The notes under the pieces: model-generated
Told to the model about the DNA's origin: nothing
The model's input: the letters and a program-made list of their open reading frames with translations, nothing else
Databases searched by the model: none
Source of the DNA: Vibrio nitrifigilis
Lineage (GTDB): Bacteria > Pseudomonadota > Gammaproteobacteria > Enterobacterales > Vibrionaceae
Reading direction: 5' to 3'
DNA length: 64,000 bases
Assembly (NCBI RefSeq): GCF_015686695.1
Contig: NZ_JADPMR010000004.1
Coordinates: 1,742,708 to 1,806,707 of the forward strand
Made by a program: the position numbers and the translations under genes
Part shown: piece after piece, positions 17,350 to 26,279 of the stretch
Layout of the letters: each line of letters starts with the position of its first letter
Numbering within the stretch: the stretch's first letter is position 1

Positions 17350-18903
17350 TTAGTGTGAGAAGTTCCACGGAAGAAGTGAGTTGATGTCAGGCTCTGCTTT
17401 CGCCAGCTCTTTCATGCACTTGACCATGTAATCGTAGAGAATGAGTCCATTGGCTTTAGCCGTCTCTATGATGCTATAGAGTAATGCACTGGCATCAGCA
17501 CCTTTTGATGTGTTGGCGAAGAGCCAGTTCTTTCGGCCAATGACCATCGATTTTATCGCACGCTCTGCTCGATTGTTGTCGATGAATAAGTGCCCATCAT
17601 CCACATAACGCACCAACTTTGGCCATTGACCCAAGGTGTATTTAATCGCTTTACCCAGTAGGCTAGATTCGAACACTTTCTGTGTCGTGAGCCATTGATA
17701 CAGGTCGTCCAATATCGGTTTGGCGTGTGATTGTCTTTCTGACCAACGCTCTTCGGCTGACGAAGGTTTTAAGCGAGCTTCGAGCGCATAGAGTTTTTGG
17801 ATTTTCGCCAGTGCGATATCCACTTTCCCAGTCTTGCCTTTTCCCTAGAGCTTTTTTGCTTCCATGAACTTACGGCGAGCATGAGCGAAGCAACCGACGT
17901 TTGTCACTTGAGTGAGACCATCGTACGCCGCATAACCATCGGTTTGCAGGTAACCCGAGTAATCTCCCAAGAAGTCCATTGGGCACGCTCTCGCGCGACT
18001 GTTTTGATAGTCGTACAAGACGATGTTTTTCATATCCGGTAAACAAGCTTGCGGAGAGTCAGCTCCTGAGCAGTAAAGCCACATGTAACTGCGCTTCTCT
18101 TCTTGTAGAACATTTAATGGGGTTTCATCGGCATGCACCACCACTTGCTCAAGTAAGTGCGTTTTTAAGGCTTGGTACAAGGGTTGGAACTTCTCGCTCA
18201 CTTGGATAACCCAGCGAGCCATGGTGGTTCTTGATAAGTCGATGCCCGATTGTGTGAACAAGGTTTCTTGTCGATACAGCGGCAAAGCGTACTGGTATTT
18301 ACCTAAGATGATATTGGCCAGCAAGCTTTCTGTGGCGAAGCTTTTCGGGATAATGCTCTCTGGCGCTGGCTGTTGGTGAACAGGGTTAGTCTCACCGTGT
18401 TGCTCACAATGATGGCACGCGTATTTAGGACGAACGTATTCGATAACTTTGAGAACGGCAGGCGTGAACTCCAGTTTCTCGCTACGGTCTTCCCCGATTT
18501 GATGCAGAGAGTGTTGACAGCAAGGACACTGTTTATCGTGCTCGTCCAGATCAAGAACCACGGTTTCGCGAGGTAAGTCTTTAGGTAATGGCTTGCGTTT
18601 ACCTCGGCGCTTTGTTGTGGTCGTCGTGGTCACCACTTATTCGTCGACTTTCTCCGCTTCGCATTCCACTTCATTAAAGAAGTCGCCCTGAGCTTCGTTA
18701 TACGGTTTTAACGCTTCAGAGCGTTTGGCGAACTGACGGTCAAGTGCCAGTTTGAACTGCTCAATTAAGGATTGGCGCTCTTGTTGCCACTGTGATTCTT
18801 TTTGCTGCCAAGCTTCTTGCTCAGACATCAACGCCTTCACCATCGCTTGAAGTTCCGCGATGTTTTGGCTGTCTGGATTGATGTCGGGGGTCGTCTTTTT
18901 CAT
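17350..18903 (-). pseudogene. tnpC: IS66 transposase TnpC, interrupted by two in-frame stops
   Basis: Three stretches in one continuous frame make up a normal-length IS66 transposase of about 517 residues: 18903-18640 (N-terminal coiled coil rich in Gln and Glu), 18636-17848 (zinc-finger-like CPCCQHSLHQIG, a second CHHC motif and the DDE-core start VVHADETPL), and 17844-17353 (YVDDGHLFIDNNRAERAIK with the catalytic Glu, GRKNWLFANTSKGADASA, ending LLPWNFSH). The breaks are a TAA at 18637-18639 and a TAG at 17845-17847, each one C-to-T change away from a glutamine codon. There are no indels, so decay is recent, or the stops are read through at low level. Confidence 0.85.
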
Positions 18904-18962
18904 GGTCGTTATTGTACTTAATACCGATAAAAAAGGCTTGGTTTATCTGACTTTTATTGCCA

Positions 18963-19316
18963 TTAACCCATTGTAAAACTGTCGATTTTTATCGCTTTAT
19001 GGCCGATTATTGTGAAGCCAGAAAGCAGCCTGTCGAGGTCAAATTGCGTTAAGGTAAACACCGTATTTTTCTCTTGCGTGGGCCACTTAAACTTAGCTTT
19101 TTCGAGGCGTTTATACCAGAGCGCATAACCCGTTTGGTCCCAATACAACGCTTTGATTTTATCGCGTTGTTTATTGGTGAAGAGGAACAATGCCCCTGAG
19201 CCTAGCTCGAGGTCGGTTTCGGATTCAATCAACAGCGCCAGACCATTGATAGACTTTCTGAAATCGACAAACTCGCGGTATAAATACACCACTGGCGCGG
19301 TCATCATGCGTTTCAT
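18963..19316 (-). CDS. tnpB: IS66 accessory protein TnpB
   Basis: 117 residues with the IS66 Orf2 signature: VYLYREFVDFRKSINGLALLIE, then GALFLFTNKQRDKIKALYWDQTGYALWYKRLE. It is intact. The protein is needed for IS66 transposition, though its exact activity is not settled. It overlaps tnpA by four bases. Confidence 0.93.
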   Translation of the reverse strand: MKRMMTAPVVYLYREFVDFRKSINGLALLIESETDLELGSGALFLFTNKQRDKIKALYWDQTGYALWYKRLEKAKFKWPTQEKNTVFTLTQFDLDRLLSGFTIIGHKAIKIDSFTMG

Positions 19317-19633
19317 GACAAGGCTCCAATCAATTCTGCAAGATAGTGTGTCGGCGTGCCTTGAGGAATACTCAATTCGACGTTATTTGCTATCAAAGTC
19401 ATGTTCGCCAACGACGTCTGGGTCACCTTGAGGCACGTAGTCTTTTCAATCATTTCGGCCTTAACGAAACCACTCTGATTCGCGGAATAGTTAACACTCA
19501 GCTTTTGCCGCTTGGCGTAAAACGTCGATACGCTAATGTCGTGCTTTTGGCAAAAAGCGTGTTGTGTGAGTGAACTGGCTTGGCATTGCTCAATCAGAGA
19601 AAGCCATTCTTGGTCGGTGCGTCGTTTGTACAT
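19313..19633 (-). CDS. tnpA: IS66 accessory protein TnpA
   Basis: 106 residues from ATG 19633 (MYKRRTDQEWLSLIEQCQAS), which follows AAGGAG at seven bases. An 11-residue extension to 19666 lacks such a site. The N-terminal half is a helix-turn-helix of the IS66 Orf1 type (SLTQHAFCQKHDISVSTFYAKRQKL). It is intact and overlaps tnpB by ATGA, indicating translational coupling. Confidence 0.9.
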   Translation of the reverse strand: MYKRRTDQEWLSLIEQCQASSLTQHAFCQKHDISVSTFYAKRQKLSVNYSANQSGFVKAEMIEKTTCLKVTQTSLANMTLIANNVELSIPQGTPTHYLAELIGALS

Positions 19634-19713
19634 ATCACATCTCCTTTGGATTGGAGATGTGATCATAGAGTGGGCAACGGGTGATTAGAATGTGGTGTTT
19701 GTGGTGCGCTTAC

Positions 19714-19721
19714 GTTTGTTC
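19714..19721. repeat. 8-bp target-site duplication, right copy
   Basis: gtttgttc directly after the outer IS66 end. Identical to 14328-14335. Confidence 0.75.
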
Positions 19722-19736
19722 AGCTAATAAGTCAAA

Positions 19737-19802
19737 TTAAGCCGACCCAATTACGCGGTGTTTGCCTTTATGCTTTTTAGCGTAAAAGTATACCTTCGAC
19801 TA
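19737..19802 (-). pseudogene. 3' remnant of a GGDEF-type gene
   Basis: The minus strand reads SKVYFYAKKHKGKHRVIGSA then TAA, which resembles the last helix and strand of diguanylate cyclase domains (ALYxAKxxGRNRV). The frame is closed by TAG directly upstream, so only the tail is left. The match is short and could be chance. Confidence 0.35.
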
Positions 19803-19979
19803 TTGGTCGGTTGATTTCCGGCATTATGTTAATTGATGAACATCGAGGATGTTCACGACGACACACTCTATCATCGATGTTTAACAACCATATTGTAATT
19901 AGTTTTTGAAAAGTTTTTTCAAAAAAACTCAGGCAGGGGCAATATCAAACTTCAACGTAGAAATGCGTGGATATATACG

Positions 19980-20039
19980 ATGAAAAACAGTAGATCTAGT
20001 TTATTGAGCTTGGGTGTCAGTTTCTTAACCGCCGCCTAG
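19980..20039 (+). pseudogene. Truncated signal-peptide start fused to a gene remnant
   Basis: ATG 19980 encodes MKNSRSSLLSLGVSFLTAA and stops. It looks like a signal peptide whose gene body is gone: the sequence runs straight into the antisense NodT remnant. This suggests a deletion junction near 20020. Confidence 0.35.
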
Positions 20040-20175
20040 GGCTTTAAATAAGTTAACCTGCTGTATCCGTCGGTTGGATGATAGAAACGGCGTAACTTTC
20101 ACGGGCATCTAACATTGCGCGTTGGTTATTCAGCTGTTCGTTACTTTGGTGGGCTGTAAGGTTATCAACCAAACT
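20025..20175 (-). pseudogene. 3' remnant of a NodT-type efflux outer-membrane factor gene
   Basis: On the minus strand the last 15 codons read RIQQVNLFKALGGG and a stop, the standard C-terminus of RND-efflux outer-membrane lipoproteins. One frame over, just upstream, NEQLNNQRAMLDARESYAVS matches the preceding helix of that family. A frameshift separates the two, and no N-terminal part exists. Confidence 0.6.
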
Positions 20176-20204
20176 GTAAAGGTGAGTGTTCCCGTTAAAA
20201 AATA
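20175..20204 (+). repeat. 30-bp direct repeat, copy 1
   Basis: Starts tgtaaaggtgagtgt and ends ttaaaaaata. Matches 26280-26309 at 28 of 30 positions. The family is unknown to me; it could be an insertion-sequence end or a small repeat. Confidence 0.6.
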
Positions 20205-20342
20205 TGTAGATTTTTATTGTGTAAATTGTTGGTATGAATTCGTATTAGCTTTCTATATAGTTTTATTTTTATATTGCCATTGATTTGATCAATTATTCAT
20301 TTCGTATCAACGGCCTAACTACGGAAATATATTAGGGATATC

Positions 20343-21368
20343 ATGAAAAAATTGTCACTAGCCATTGCACTTGGCTTGTTAAGTAGCGGTTGTGTCACTA
20401 CGCCTCAAAGTTCGGATTCAGCACAAACCATTAGCCCTAAAGTGCTCATCGTGACTATGTTTGGCAGTGAAGCTAAACCTTGGTTAGAAACGAATACATT
20501 CACGCATAGCTATCATATCGCTGGTCTGAGCGCCGAATACCCAGAACTAAAATGTAATGGCAAGGGTATCTGTCTTGTCACCACCGCGATGGGATATGCC
20601 AATGCAGCAAGTACAATGAGTGCCGTTGCTCTAAGCCCACAATTAAATCTACGCGACACTTACTTTATTATTTCTGGGATCGGTGGTGTGGATCCAAATG
20701 ACGGAACGCTTGGCTCAGCGAATTGGGCACGTTATGTGATTGATGGTGGCCTCATTCATGAAATCGACTCACGTCAGATTCCGCAAGATTGGACATCAGG
20801 TTTGCTGGCTTTAGGTGCCACTAAGCCTAGCGAAAAAGCTAAATGGAGCGCAGGGACTGAAGTCTATAAACTTAACGACGCGTTGGTGAACAAAGCCTAC
20901 AAATTAACTGCGAATGTTGCTTTGAGTGATGGGGAACAAGCACAAAAATATCGACAGCAGTACAAGGCGGGCACTCCTGGAGCCCAGACGCCAAAAGTGT
21001 CTATCTGCGATACTCTTTCTAGTGATACCTATTGGCACGGTTCGGACATAGCTAAGTCAATGCAGGCATATACCACGATGGTTACTAACGGCAAAGCAAA
21101 CTACTGCACGACGCAGATGGAAGATAATGCCAGCCTAACCGCTCTAAAACGGGGGGCCGAGGCTGGGAAGCTGGATTTCAACCGAATATTAGTGATGCGT
21201 ACCGGTTCTAACTTTGATCGAGAAGCCCCAAACCAAACCCCAATTGAGTCGTTATCAGCAAAATCAGGTGGATACATGCCAGCGGTAATCAACGCTTACC
21301 GAGTTTCAAACACCCTAGCACAAAAAATTGTAACTGACTGGCCACATTGGGAAAATGGTGTGAAATAG
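20343..21368 (+). CDS. Purine nucleoside permease (NUP)-family lipoprotein
   Basis: 341 residues with a lipobox (LLSSGC, Cys17). The body matches the NUP family: KVLIVTMFGSEAKPW, a phosphorylase-like core with TTAMGYANAASTMSA, IISGIGGVDPNDGTLGSANW, and late MRTGSNFDREAP. The family was named from a yeast nucleoside transport protein, but its fold is that of nucleoside phosphorylases, so a lipid-anchored periplasmic nucleosidase is the more likely role. A hairpin terminator follows. The gene lies just right of the decayed segment and seems intact. Confidence 0.83.
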   Translation: MKKLSLAIALGLLSSGCVTTPQSSDSAQTISPKVLIVTMFGSEAKPWLETNTFTHSYHIAGLSAEYPELKCNGKGICLVTTAMGYANAASTMSAVALSPQLNLRDTYFIISGIGGVDPNDGTLGSANWARYVIDGGLIHEIDSRQIPQDWTSGLLALGATKPSEKAKWSAGTEVYKLNDALVNKAYKLTANVALSDGEQAQKYRQQYKAGTPGAQTPKVSICDTLSSDTYWHGSDIAKSMQAYTTMVTNGKANYCTTQMEDNASLTALKRGAEAGKLDFNRILVMRTGSNFDREAPNQTPIESLSAKSGGYMPAVINAYRVSNTLAQKIVTDWPHWENGVK

Positions 21369-21386
21369 CGATTAATAACGGATTAG

Positions 21387-21427
21387 AAAAGTCATCCTGA
21401 ATAGGCTCATTTAGCGATGACTTTTTT
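21387..21427 (+). terminator. Terminator after the NUP-family gene
   Basis: Stem aaaagtcatc / gatgactttt with a T tract, 18 bases after the stop codon. Confidence 0.8.
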
Positions 21428-21472
21428 ATCCGACATCGCGATGGCTAAATTGGAAATGCCCCATCATCAGCT

Positions 21473-21511
21473 AGGGTAAACGTTCATATTTTATTAATGA
21501 ACGTTTACCCT
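21473..21511. repeat. Perfect 15-bp palindrome between convergent genes
   Basis: agggtaaacgttcat and atgaacgtttaccct pair exactly around a 9-base AT loop. No T tract follows on either strand. It may still block transcription between the convergent genes. Confidence 0.7.
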
Positions 21512-21544
21512 ACAAAAAGTAATATTCCTTCCTATTAACTTATC

Positions 21545-22702
21545 TTAGTACGGTGTATTTTTCAGAACTTGGGAAATACGCTGAATTGCGGTGACTAAAT
21601 CCTCTGGGTCTGCATTGGTAAAGTTGAGACGTATTGCGGATGGTGGCTCAGCTGATGTCGGATAAAATACGGGGCTTGGGACGACTGCAACTTTATTCGC
21701 TAATAATTCATTTGCTAATTTGTAGGTATCACATTCTGGGAGGGTAACCCAGACAAACATCCCGCCTTCTGTTGGAGTGATTTTGCATTCATCGGGTAGA
21801 TAGGCCTGTACTGCCCGAAAGATAGTGTCATAGCGAGATCGATAAATAGCACGTATATTTTCCAGATGTTTAGGAAATTCAGCATGTTGTAATAAACCAA
21901 GTATTATTGCTTGTATAGGCGTACTAGAGTGTAGGTCTGCCCCTTGTTTAACTTTTAATAGCGGTTCTAAATAACTCTGCTTTCCGCTCACAGTCCCAAA
22001 CCTCAGACCTGGAGATGCTATTTTAGATAGTGAACGCAGCACAATAGAGTGGTCTGGGCAAAAGTCAGAGACTAAAGGAAGGGGCTCACCAGAAAAACGT
22101 AATTCTCGGTACGGAGCATCTTCAATAAGCACAACATTATATTTGATGCACAGTGTTGCGACTTGGTTGCGTTTCTCAAGTGACCAACATACGCCCGTTG
22201 GATTATGAAAATCCGGAACCGCATAAAACATCTTGGGTGATGTTGTTTTAAAACATAATTCTAATTCATTGATATCAGGTCCGGATTCATCCTGAGATAC
22301 GGTAACCAAATTAGCCTGTGCTAAGCGAAAGACTTGCATTGCACCGAGATAACAAGGTGCTTCCATAGCGACGGTATCGTTGGGGTTTACGTATGCTCGG
22401 GCAATTAAATCCAGGCCTTGTTGAGAGCCAGTACACGTCATCACGCGATGTGTTTCTGGTAGATTATATGTTTGTGTGAGGTGAACAATTAATGGCTCAT
22501 ACCCAATGGTTGCACCATATTGAAAGACATCAGTCATTGCAGTAAGTGCTTCTATAGCGGGTTTCATTAAATGGATAGGGAATGTTTTTTCATCGGGTAA
22601 ACCGCCTGCAAGTGAAATAACATTTTTATCACTGGCAGCAGCAAGGATTTCACGTATATAGGAAGATTGTATTTGTTGGACTGAGTAGGCAGTTTCCATA
22701 TA
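21545..22702 (-). CDS. PLP-dependent aminotransferase, class I/II (MocR/LysN-like)
   Basis: 385 residues from ATG 22702 (METAYSVQQIQSSYIREILA). An upstream frame to 22768 would overlap the divergent regulator. Fold-type I landmarks are clear: VISLAGGLPDEKTFP, GSQQGLDLIARA, FHNPTGVCWS, the PLP lysine in SLSKIASPGLRFG, and EGGMFVWVTLP. The closest functional group is 2-aminoadipate or multi-substrate aminotransferases, which resemble the catalytic half of MocR regulators but lack the DNA-binding part. It is divergent from an AraC-GyrI regulator, so it may be its target. The substrate is open. Confidence 0.85.
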   Translation of the reverse strand, partial: YMETAYSVQQIQSSYIREILAAASDKNVISLAGGLPDEKTFPIHLMKPAIEALTAMTDVFQYGATIGYEPLIVHLTQTYNLPETHRVMTCTGSQQGLDLIARAYVNPNDTVAMEAPCYLGAMQVFRLAQANLVTVSQDESGPDINELELCFKTTSPKMFYAVPDFHNPTGVCWSLEKRNQVATLCIKYNVVLIEDAPYRELRFSGEPLPLVSDFCPDHSIVLRSLSKIASPGLRFGTVSGKQSYLEPLLKVKQGADLHSSTPIQAIILGLLQHAEFPKHLENIRAIYRSRYDTIFRAVQAYLPDECKITPTEGGMFVWVTLPECDTYKLANELLANKVAVVPSPVFYPTSAEPPSAIRLNFTNADPEDLVTAIQRISQVLKNTPY

Positions 22703-22812
22703 AGACTCAAATTTTGTTGTGGTTGGTCTGAAAATAGTAATGACTATTGGCAAAGAAGGTCGGTCCATATATGCTCACTAACATGTCCATTTATGCTATA
22801 TATCTCTACGCT

Positions 22813-23682
22813 ATGAATAAGCTTCAACAATCAAGAATTAATGATGTGCTTTTCTATATCCATCAGGATATCAGTAGAGATTTGACAGCTCGTGAGCTTG
22901 CAAAAGTTGCGTCTTATTCAGAGCAGCATTTTCATCGAACGTTTCAACGTGTGGTTGGTGAATCGGTAAATCAGTATATTCGCCGTATTCGTATGGAATA
23001 TGCGGCTAACCAGTTTATGTTTGATCCGCAGGCAAAGGTGATTGATATTGTGAATAAGAGTGGCTTCAGCTCCGCTTCATCATTTAATCGAGCATTTAAA
23101 AGTGTATTCAATATGTCGCCAAAGGAATGGCGTAACCACGATTTACAGATATCAGATAAGCCATACCTGAAGGATAAAGAAATTGCGTTGGGATATGAGC
23201 GCGTAGCGAATCATGATTTGCCCATGCCAAAGATAATTGAAGTGCCAAGTCGTATGGCTGCTTATGTTCGCCACACGGGTTATAACCGTTCTATTTCACA
23301 TGCTTGGCTATTATTAAAAGCGTGGGCGATGACGGAAGGTCGTGATTTTTCCGTTCAATATGGATTACATCATTCGAATCCTGCATGGGTGGCGTTAGAG
23401 CAGTGTCGTTATGTGGCATGCATTGAGATAGAAAGGCCGATTTCAGTGCGTGGCGTGGTCAATCAATTTGTTATCCCGGGTGGACTACATGCAGTATTTC
23501 CATTGAGTGGGATTTATGGTGAGCTCTTACCGAAGTTGAGCTTGATATTAGAACAATGGCTACCTGAATCCGGCTTTAAATTGCGTCCAACTCCGGCATA
23601 TGTTCACTACATTAAAAATCATTTTCTCAATCAAAACGAAGAGTTTGAACTGGATTTCTATTTGCCTATAGGGTTCTTTTAG
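22813..23682 (+). CDS. AraC-family regulator with GyrI-like ligand domain
   Basis: 289 residues from ATG 22813 (MNKLQQSRINDVLFYIHQDI). A longer frame from TTG 22747 would run into the divergent gene. Residues 1-105 are a double helix-turn-helix of the AraC type (LTARELAKVASYSEQHFHRTFQ, then GFSSASSFNRAFKSVFNMSPKEW). Residues 130-289 match the GyrI-like small-molecule binding domain (VPSRMAAYVRHTGYNRSI, ending ELDFYLPI). Proteins with this order, such as Rob/SoxS-related regulators, respond to small amphipathic ligands. The target is probably the divergent aminotransferase. Confidence 0.85.
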   Translation: MNKLQQSRINDVLFYIHQDISRDLTARELAKVASYSEQHFHRTFQRVVGESVNQYIRRIRMEYAANQFMFDPQAKVIDIVNKSGFSSASSFNRAFKSVFNMSPKEWRNHDLQISDKPYLKDKEIALGYERVANHDLPMPKIIEVPSRMAAYVRHTGYNRSISHAWLLLKAWAMTEGRDFSVQYGLHHSNPAWVALEQCRYVACIEIERPISVRGVVNQFVIPGGLHAVFPLSGIYGELLPKLSLILEQWLPESGFKLRPTPAYVHYIKNHFLNQNEEFELDFYLPIGFF

Positions 23683-23785
23683 TTACTTACACACTTTTGA
23701 TAGGGCAATTAGCATAGCGAGTGATTTGTTAGTTAACGAGGATATACACCCTATCTTCGTCTCGTTTTCCAGTTCCTTTGATTTC

Positions 23786-23930
23786 ACTTATAAGTTTTCT
23801 CCCGGTGTATTTCGTATCTATCGCTGTGTATGCCGCTCTTTCCTCTGCGGCCAGGATGCTGTCACCGGTAAATCTTACGAACACCGCCGGGCTTGGGGGG
23901 CTCATCTAAAGGACTCAATTAAAGCCAAAA
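23786..23930 (+). pseudogene. N-terminal remnant of a RAYT / Y1 transposase
   Basis: Residues RIYRCVCRSFLCGQDAVTGK then SYEHRRAWG match the N-terminal region of REP-associated tyrosine transposases, which carry R-C-V-R-R-x-F-L-C-G-x-D-x-x-T-G-x-x-x-E-H-R-R. The frame then runs into unrelated sequence, and the HUH and catalytic tyrosine motifs are absent. So this is a decayed fragment only. Confidence 0.6.
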
Positions 23931-24070
23931 CCCAATTGGGCAAAAAACGAATGGTGGGGGTTACTGATTTCATAATAGGTATGACAATACACAAGCCCTG
24001 TGAAATCTCGCCTTTTCTCAATAATCCCATCAATAGTGTCCTGCAGACAGAATTTAGGAGCCGTTATTTC

Positions 24071-24226
24071 TCAAAGTAATTCCTCCAAAACAACACCAGC
24101 TTCACCATTGGCAATTCTTTGAAGAAGGCCATCCATTTCTACTTTTTCATCGGTTGAAATTTCTTTATTTTGAATGGATTTATTTTTATTAATGCTATTC
24201 TCATTAGCAATGATTTGATTAGACAT
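24071..24226 (-). CDS. Small hypothetical protein (51 aa)
   Basis: From ATG 24226, MSNQIIANENSINKNKSIQN, then a charged helix and the end GLLQRIANGEAGVVLEELL. It is hydrophilic with no signal peptide or helix-turn-helix. No strong ribosome binding site is seen. Could be a real small gene or a chance frame. Confidence 0.35.
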   Translation of the reverse strand: MSNQIIANENSINKNKSIQNKEISTDEKVEMDGLLQRIANGEAGVVLEELL

Positions 24227-24424
24227 ATTATGCCACTTATAAAAATTAAGGTGCACTGAACATAGGTATTATTTTTAGGATAGATAATTAAGGGAGATTA
24301 CAGAGAGAAACTTGCTAGGGATAACGCTGGAAAACTTTCTTTATATTTTATCTTGAAACAACTCTTTGTCAGAGCAAGTATCACTATACAGGTTTATTTA
24401 ATTAAAGATACCTTTATTTTCAAT

Positions 24425-24541
24425 TTAGTTAATCCGTGTCAGTTTAGAGTTGTTGTGACAATCTAGCTCAGAATCTGTGGATGGAAGAGTAATGCCCATC
24501 AACGTGCTAGTTAGATCTTCGCTGACACGAAAATGCTCCAT
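24425..24541 (-). CDS. Possible 38-codon ORF
   Basis: ATG 24541 (MEHFRVSEDLTSTLMGITLP) follows an AGGG-containing stretch at six bases. Normal-looking composition with one Cys. No family recognised. It lies near the other small minus-strand ORF. Confidence 0.28.
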   Translation of the reverse strand: MEHFRVSEDLTSTLMGITLPSTDSELDCHNNSKLTRIN

Positions 24542-24910
24542 TTTAACCCTGTTAGTTATTTAGTATGAAGGAAGTGTAGCAGGATTTATTTGACCCAATT
24601 TTAATAATGCTACAGGTGGTTTAATACCCATAAGTCAGAAGGATTATATAGGGAAAACTCTAAAACTGTGGTCAATTTTTATTGATCACTTTCTCATGCC
24701 ATCATGATAATTTTCATATCTTGCTGTAATGGCATTATTGTATACACAAACCGCACAATTTTTGTTGAAGTATCGGGCTTAGATAGTTGACTTTTCTAAC
24801 GCTTAGACTTAACTCACTTTAGGTTAACTCCAAAAACATAATCAGAATTTGCCGGACCAGAAGCTTGATACATCAATATCGTAGTTTATTTGCGGCTAGT
24901 GAGGGAATAT

Positions 24911-26206
24911 ATGTGGTTTAGTAAAAAAAAGGATGTACCCACTTCAGAATTAGAAAATCAGTATGTATATGATTTAAAATTAAATATGAATGCTATCATT
25001 AAGTATACCGCTTTTATTGTTTTCAGTCCTCAAGGTAACATCACTTTTGCTAATGAGTTGTTCTGTCATGCTGTAGGTTATGAATTTCGTGAGATTGAGG
25101 GTAAACATCATTCAATATTTTGTTCAAAATCGCTTAGTTCGAGTACAGAATACCAAAAACACTGGGAAGAACTAAGAGCCGGTAAAAGTATGAGCGGGGT
25201 ATTTGAAAGAGTAAGAAAAGATGGTTCACCTCTTTTTATCTCTGCTGATTATTTTCCAGTTCAGGATGAAAATGGTAGCGTCATCAGAGTAATTAAAATC
25301 GCAAGGGATGTTACAGAAGAAACTCTCCAAAGAAAATCTCAAAAAGCAATACTACATGCACTTGATCGTTCCCTTGCAGTGATAGAGTTTAATCCTGACG
25401 GGACTATTATTTCGGCTAATGATAACTTTTTGACAACTGTAGGTTATCGTCTTGAAGATATTAAAAATCAGCATCATAAAATTTTTTGTTCAGAAGAGTT
25501 TTACAGAAAATACCCTAATTTTTGGAAAGAATTAGAACAGGGAGAATTTAAAACAGGGCGGTTTAAACGTAGAAATGTAAATAATGAATTAATTTGGTTA
25601 GAGGCTTCTTATAACCCTATTTATGATGATAAAGGTAAAGTTGTTAAAGTGATAAAATTCGCTTCTAATATAACAGAAAGGATTAACAACGTCCTTGACT
25701 CTATTGATATGGCATCAAGCACATCTGAAGAAACATCGGCTATAACTAAATTGGCAGTGGATATTTTAACTGAAGCGGTGAAAACATCTGAAAATATAGT
25801 ATCGGAAGTCAAAAAGGCGAGTGTAGTTGGTTCAAAGCTCATTACTCAGTCTAAGAGTATTGATGATATAGTTACGACAATTCAGGGGATTGCAGAGCAG
25901 ACTAATTTATTAGCATTGAATGCGGCAATAGAAGCTGCACGAGCAGGAGACAGGGGCCGTGGTTTTGCAGTAGTGGCTGATGAAGTCAGGCAACTTGCCA
26001 AACGGACAGCTGAAGCTACGACTGAGATCGCTACTGTTGTTCACAGTAATAACGATATGATAGATGAGATGGATAGTAATTTATCTCAGGTGAGTGGTAT
26101 CGCTATTCAAGGACAAGATAGCATTAGTGAAGTACAAGAGGGGTTAGCCCAAGTTAGGCAAGGTGTCGAAGATCTTGTTCATTCAGTTCATAGATTAAAA
26201 CCATAG
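24911..26206 (+). CDS. Cytoplasmic PAS-PAS methyl-accepting chemoreceptor
   Basis: 431 residues from ATG 24911, chosen because GAGGG lies six bases before it. Two PAS domains follow each other (about 25-140 and 150-265), each with the pattern I-x-F-x-P-x-G-x-I, AN-x-x-F-x-x-x-V-G-Y and a C-terminal PAC-like IKIARDVTEE / IKFASNITER. Then comes the signalling hairpin with the invariant tip IAEQTNLLALNAAIEAARAG and DRGRGFAVVADEVRQLA. There is no transmembrane segment, so it senses a cytoplasmic or membrane-permeant signal such as redox or oxygen. The signalling domain is short, about 170 residues. Confidence 0.88.
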   Translation: MWFSKKKDVPTSELENQYVYDLKLNMNAIIKYTAFIVFSPQGNITFANELFCHAVGYEFREIEGKHHSIFCSKSLSSSTEYQKHWEELRAGKSMSGVFERVRKDGSPLFISADYFPVQDENGSVIRVIKIARDVTEETLQRKSQKAILHALDRSLAVIEFNPDGTIISANDNFLTTVGYRLEDIKNQHHKIFCSEEFYRKYPNFWKELEQGEFKTGRFKRRNVNNELIWLEASYNPIYDDKGKVVKVIKFASNITERINNVLDSIDMASSTSEETSAITKLAVDILTEAVKTSENIVSEVKKASVVGSKLITQSKSIDDIVTTIQGIAEQTNLLALNAAIEAARAGDRGRGFAVVADEVRQLAKRTAEATTEIATVVHSNNDMIDEMDSNLSQVSGIAIQGQDSISEVQEGLAQVRQGVEDLVHSVHRLKP

Positions 26207-26279
26207 CCAGAATGCGCATTTAACGCATTTTCTCTTAGCGAGATGGAGAGATATATCAAACGGAACGATTACTCGCCGT

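Larger units (their letters stand above)
14336..19713. mobile_element. IS66-bounded composite unit carrying an esterase
   Basis: The unit begins with an IS66-type terminal repeat at 14336 (gtatccgccccatga) and ends with the outer terminal repeat of an almost complete IS66 copy at 19713. Both outer ends are flanked by the same 8-bp string gtttgttc, while the inner left end of the complete copy (17321) has a different neighbour (aatataca). This is the pattern of a composite transposon that moved as one piece. The cargo is an esterase gene, a 21-base poly-C tract and decayed gene fragments. Other routes, such as IS-mediated rearrangement after a single insertion, are possible. Confidence 0.65.
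17321..19713 (-). mobile_element. Nearly complete IS66-family insertion sequence (2393 bp)
   Basis: Terminal inverted repeats start with GTAAGCGC at both ends (16 of the first 20 positions match). Inside lie tnpA, tnpB and tnpC in the family order on the minus strand. tnpC is broken by two stop codons, so the copy is probably unable to move unaided. It has no 8-bp duplication of its own: flanks are aatataca on the left and gtttgttc on the right. Confidence 0.88.
23683..24910. other. 1.2-kb region of remnants and spacer
   Basis: No intact recognised gene. It holds the RAYT transposase remnant (23786-23930) and two small minus-strand ORFs listed separately. The rest is AT-rich; the promoter for the chemoreceptor should lie in its last 200 bases. 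Confidence 0.5.

Noticed and set aside
23726..24079. 117-codon plus-strand ORF taken as one intact gene
   Set aside because: Only the middle third resembles a RAYT transposase; both ends are unrelated and the catalytic motifs are missing, so it is a fragment.
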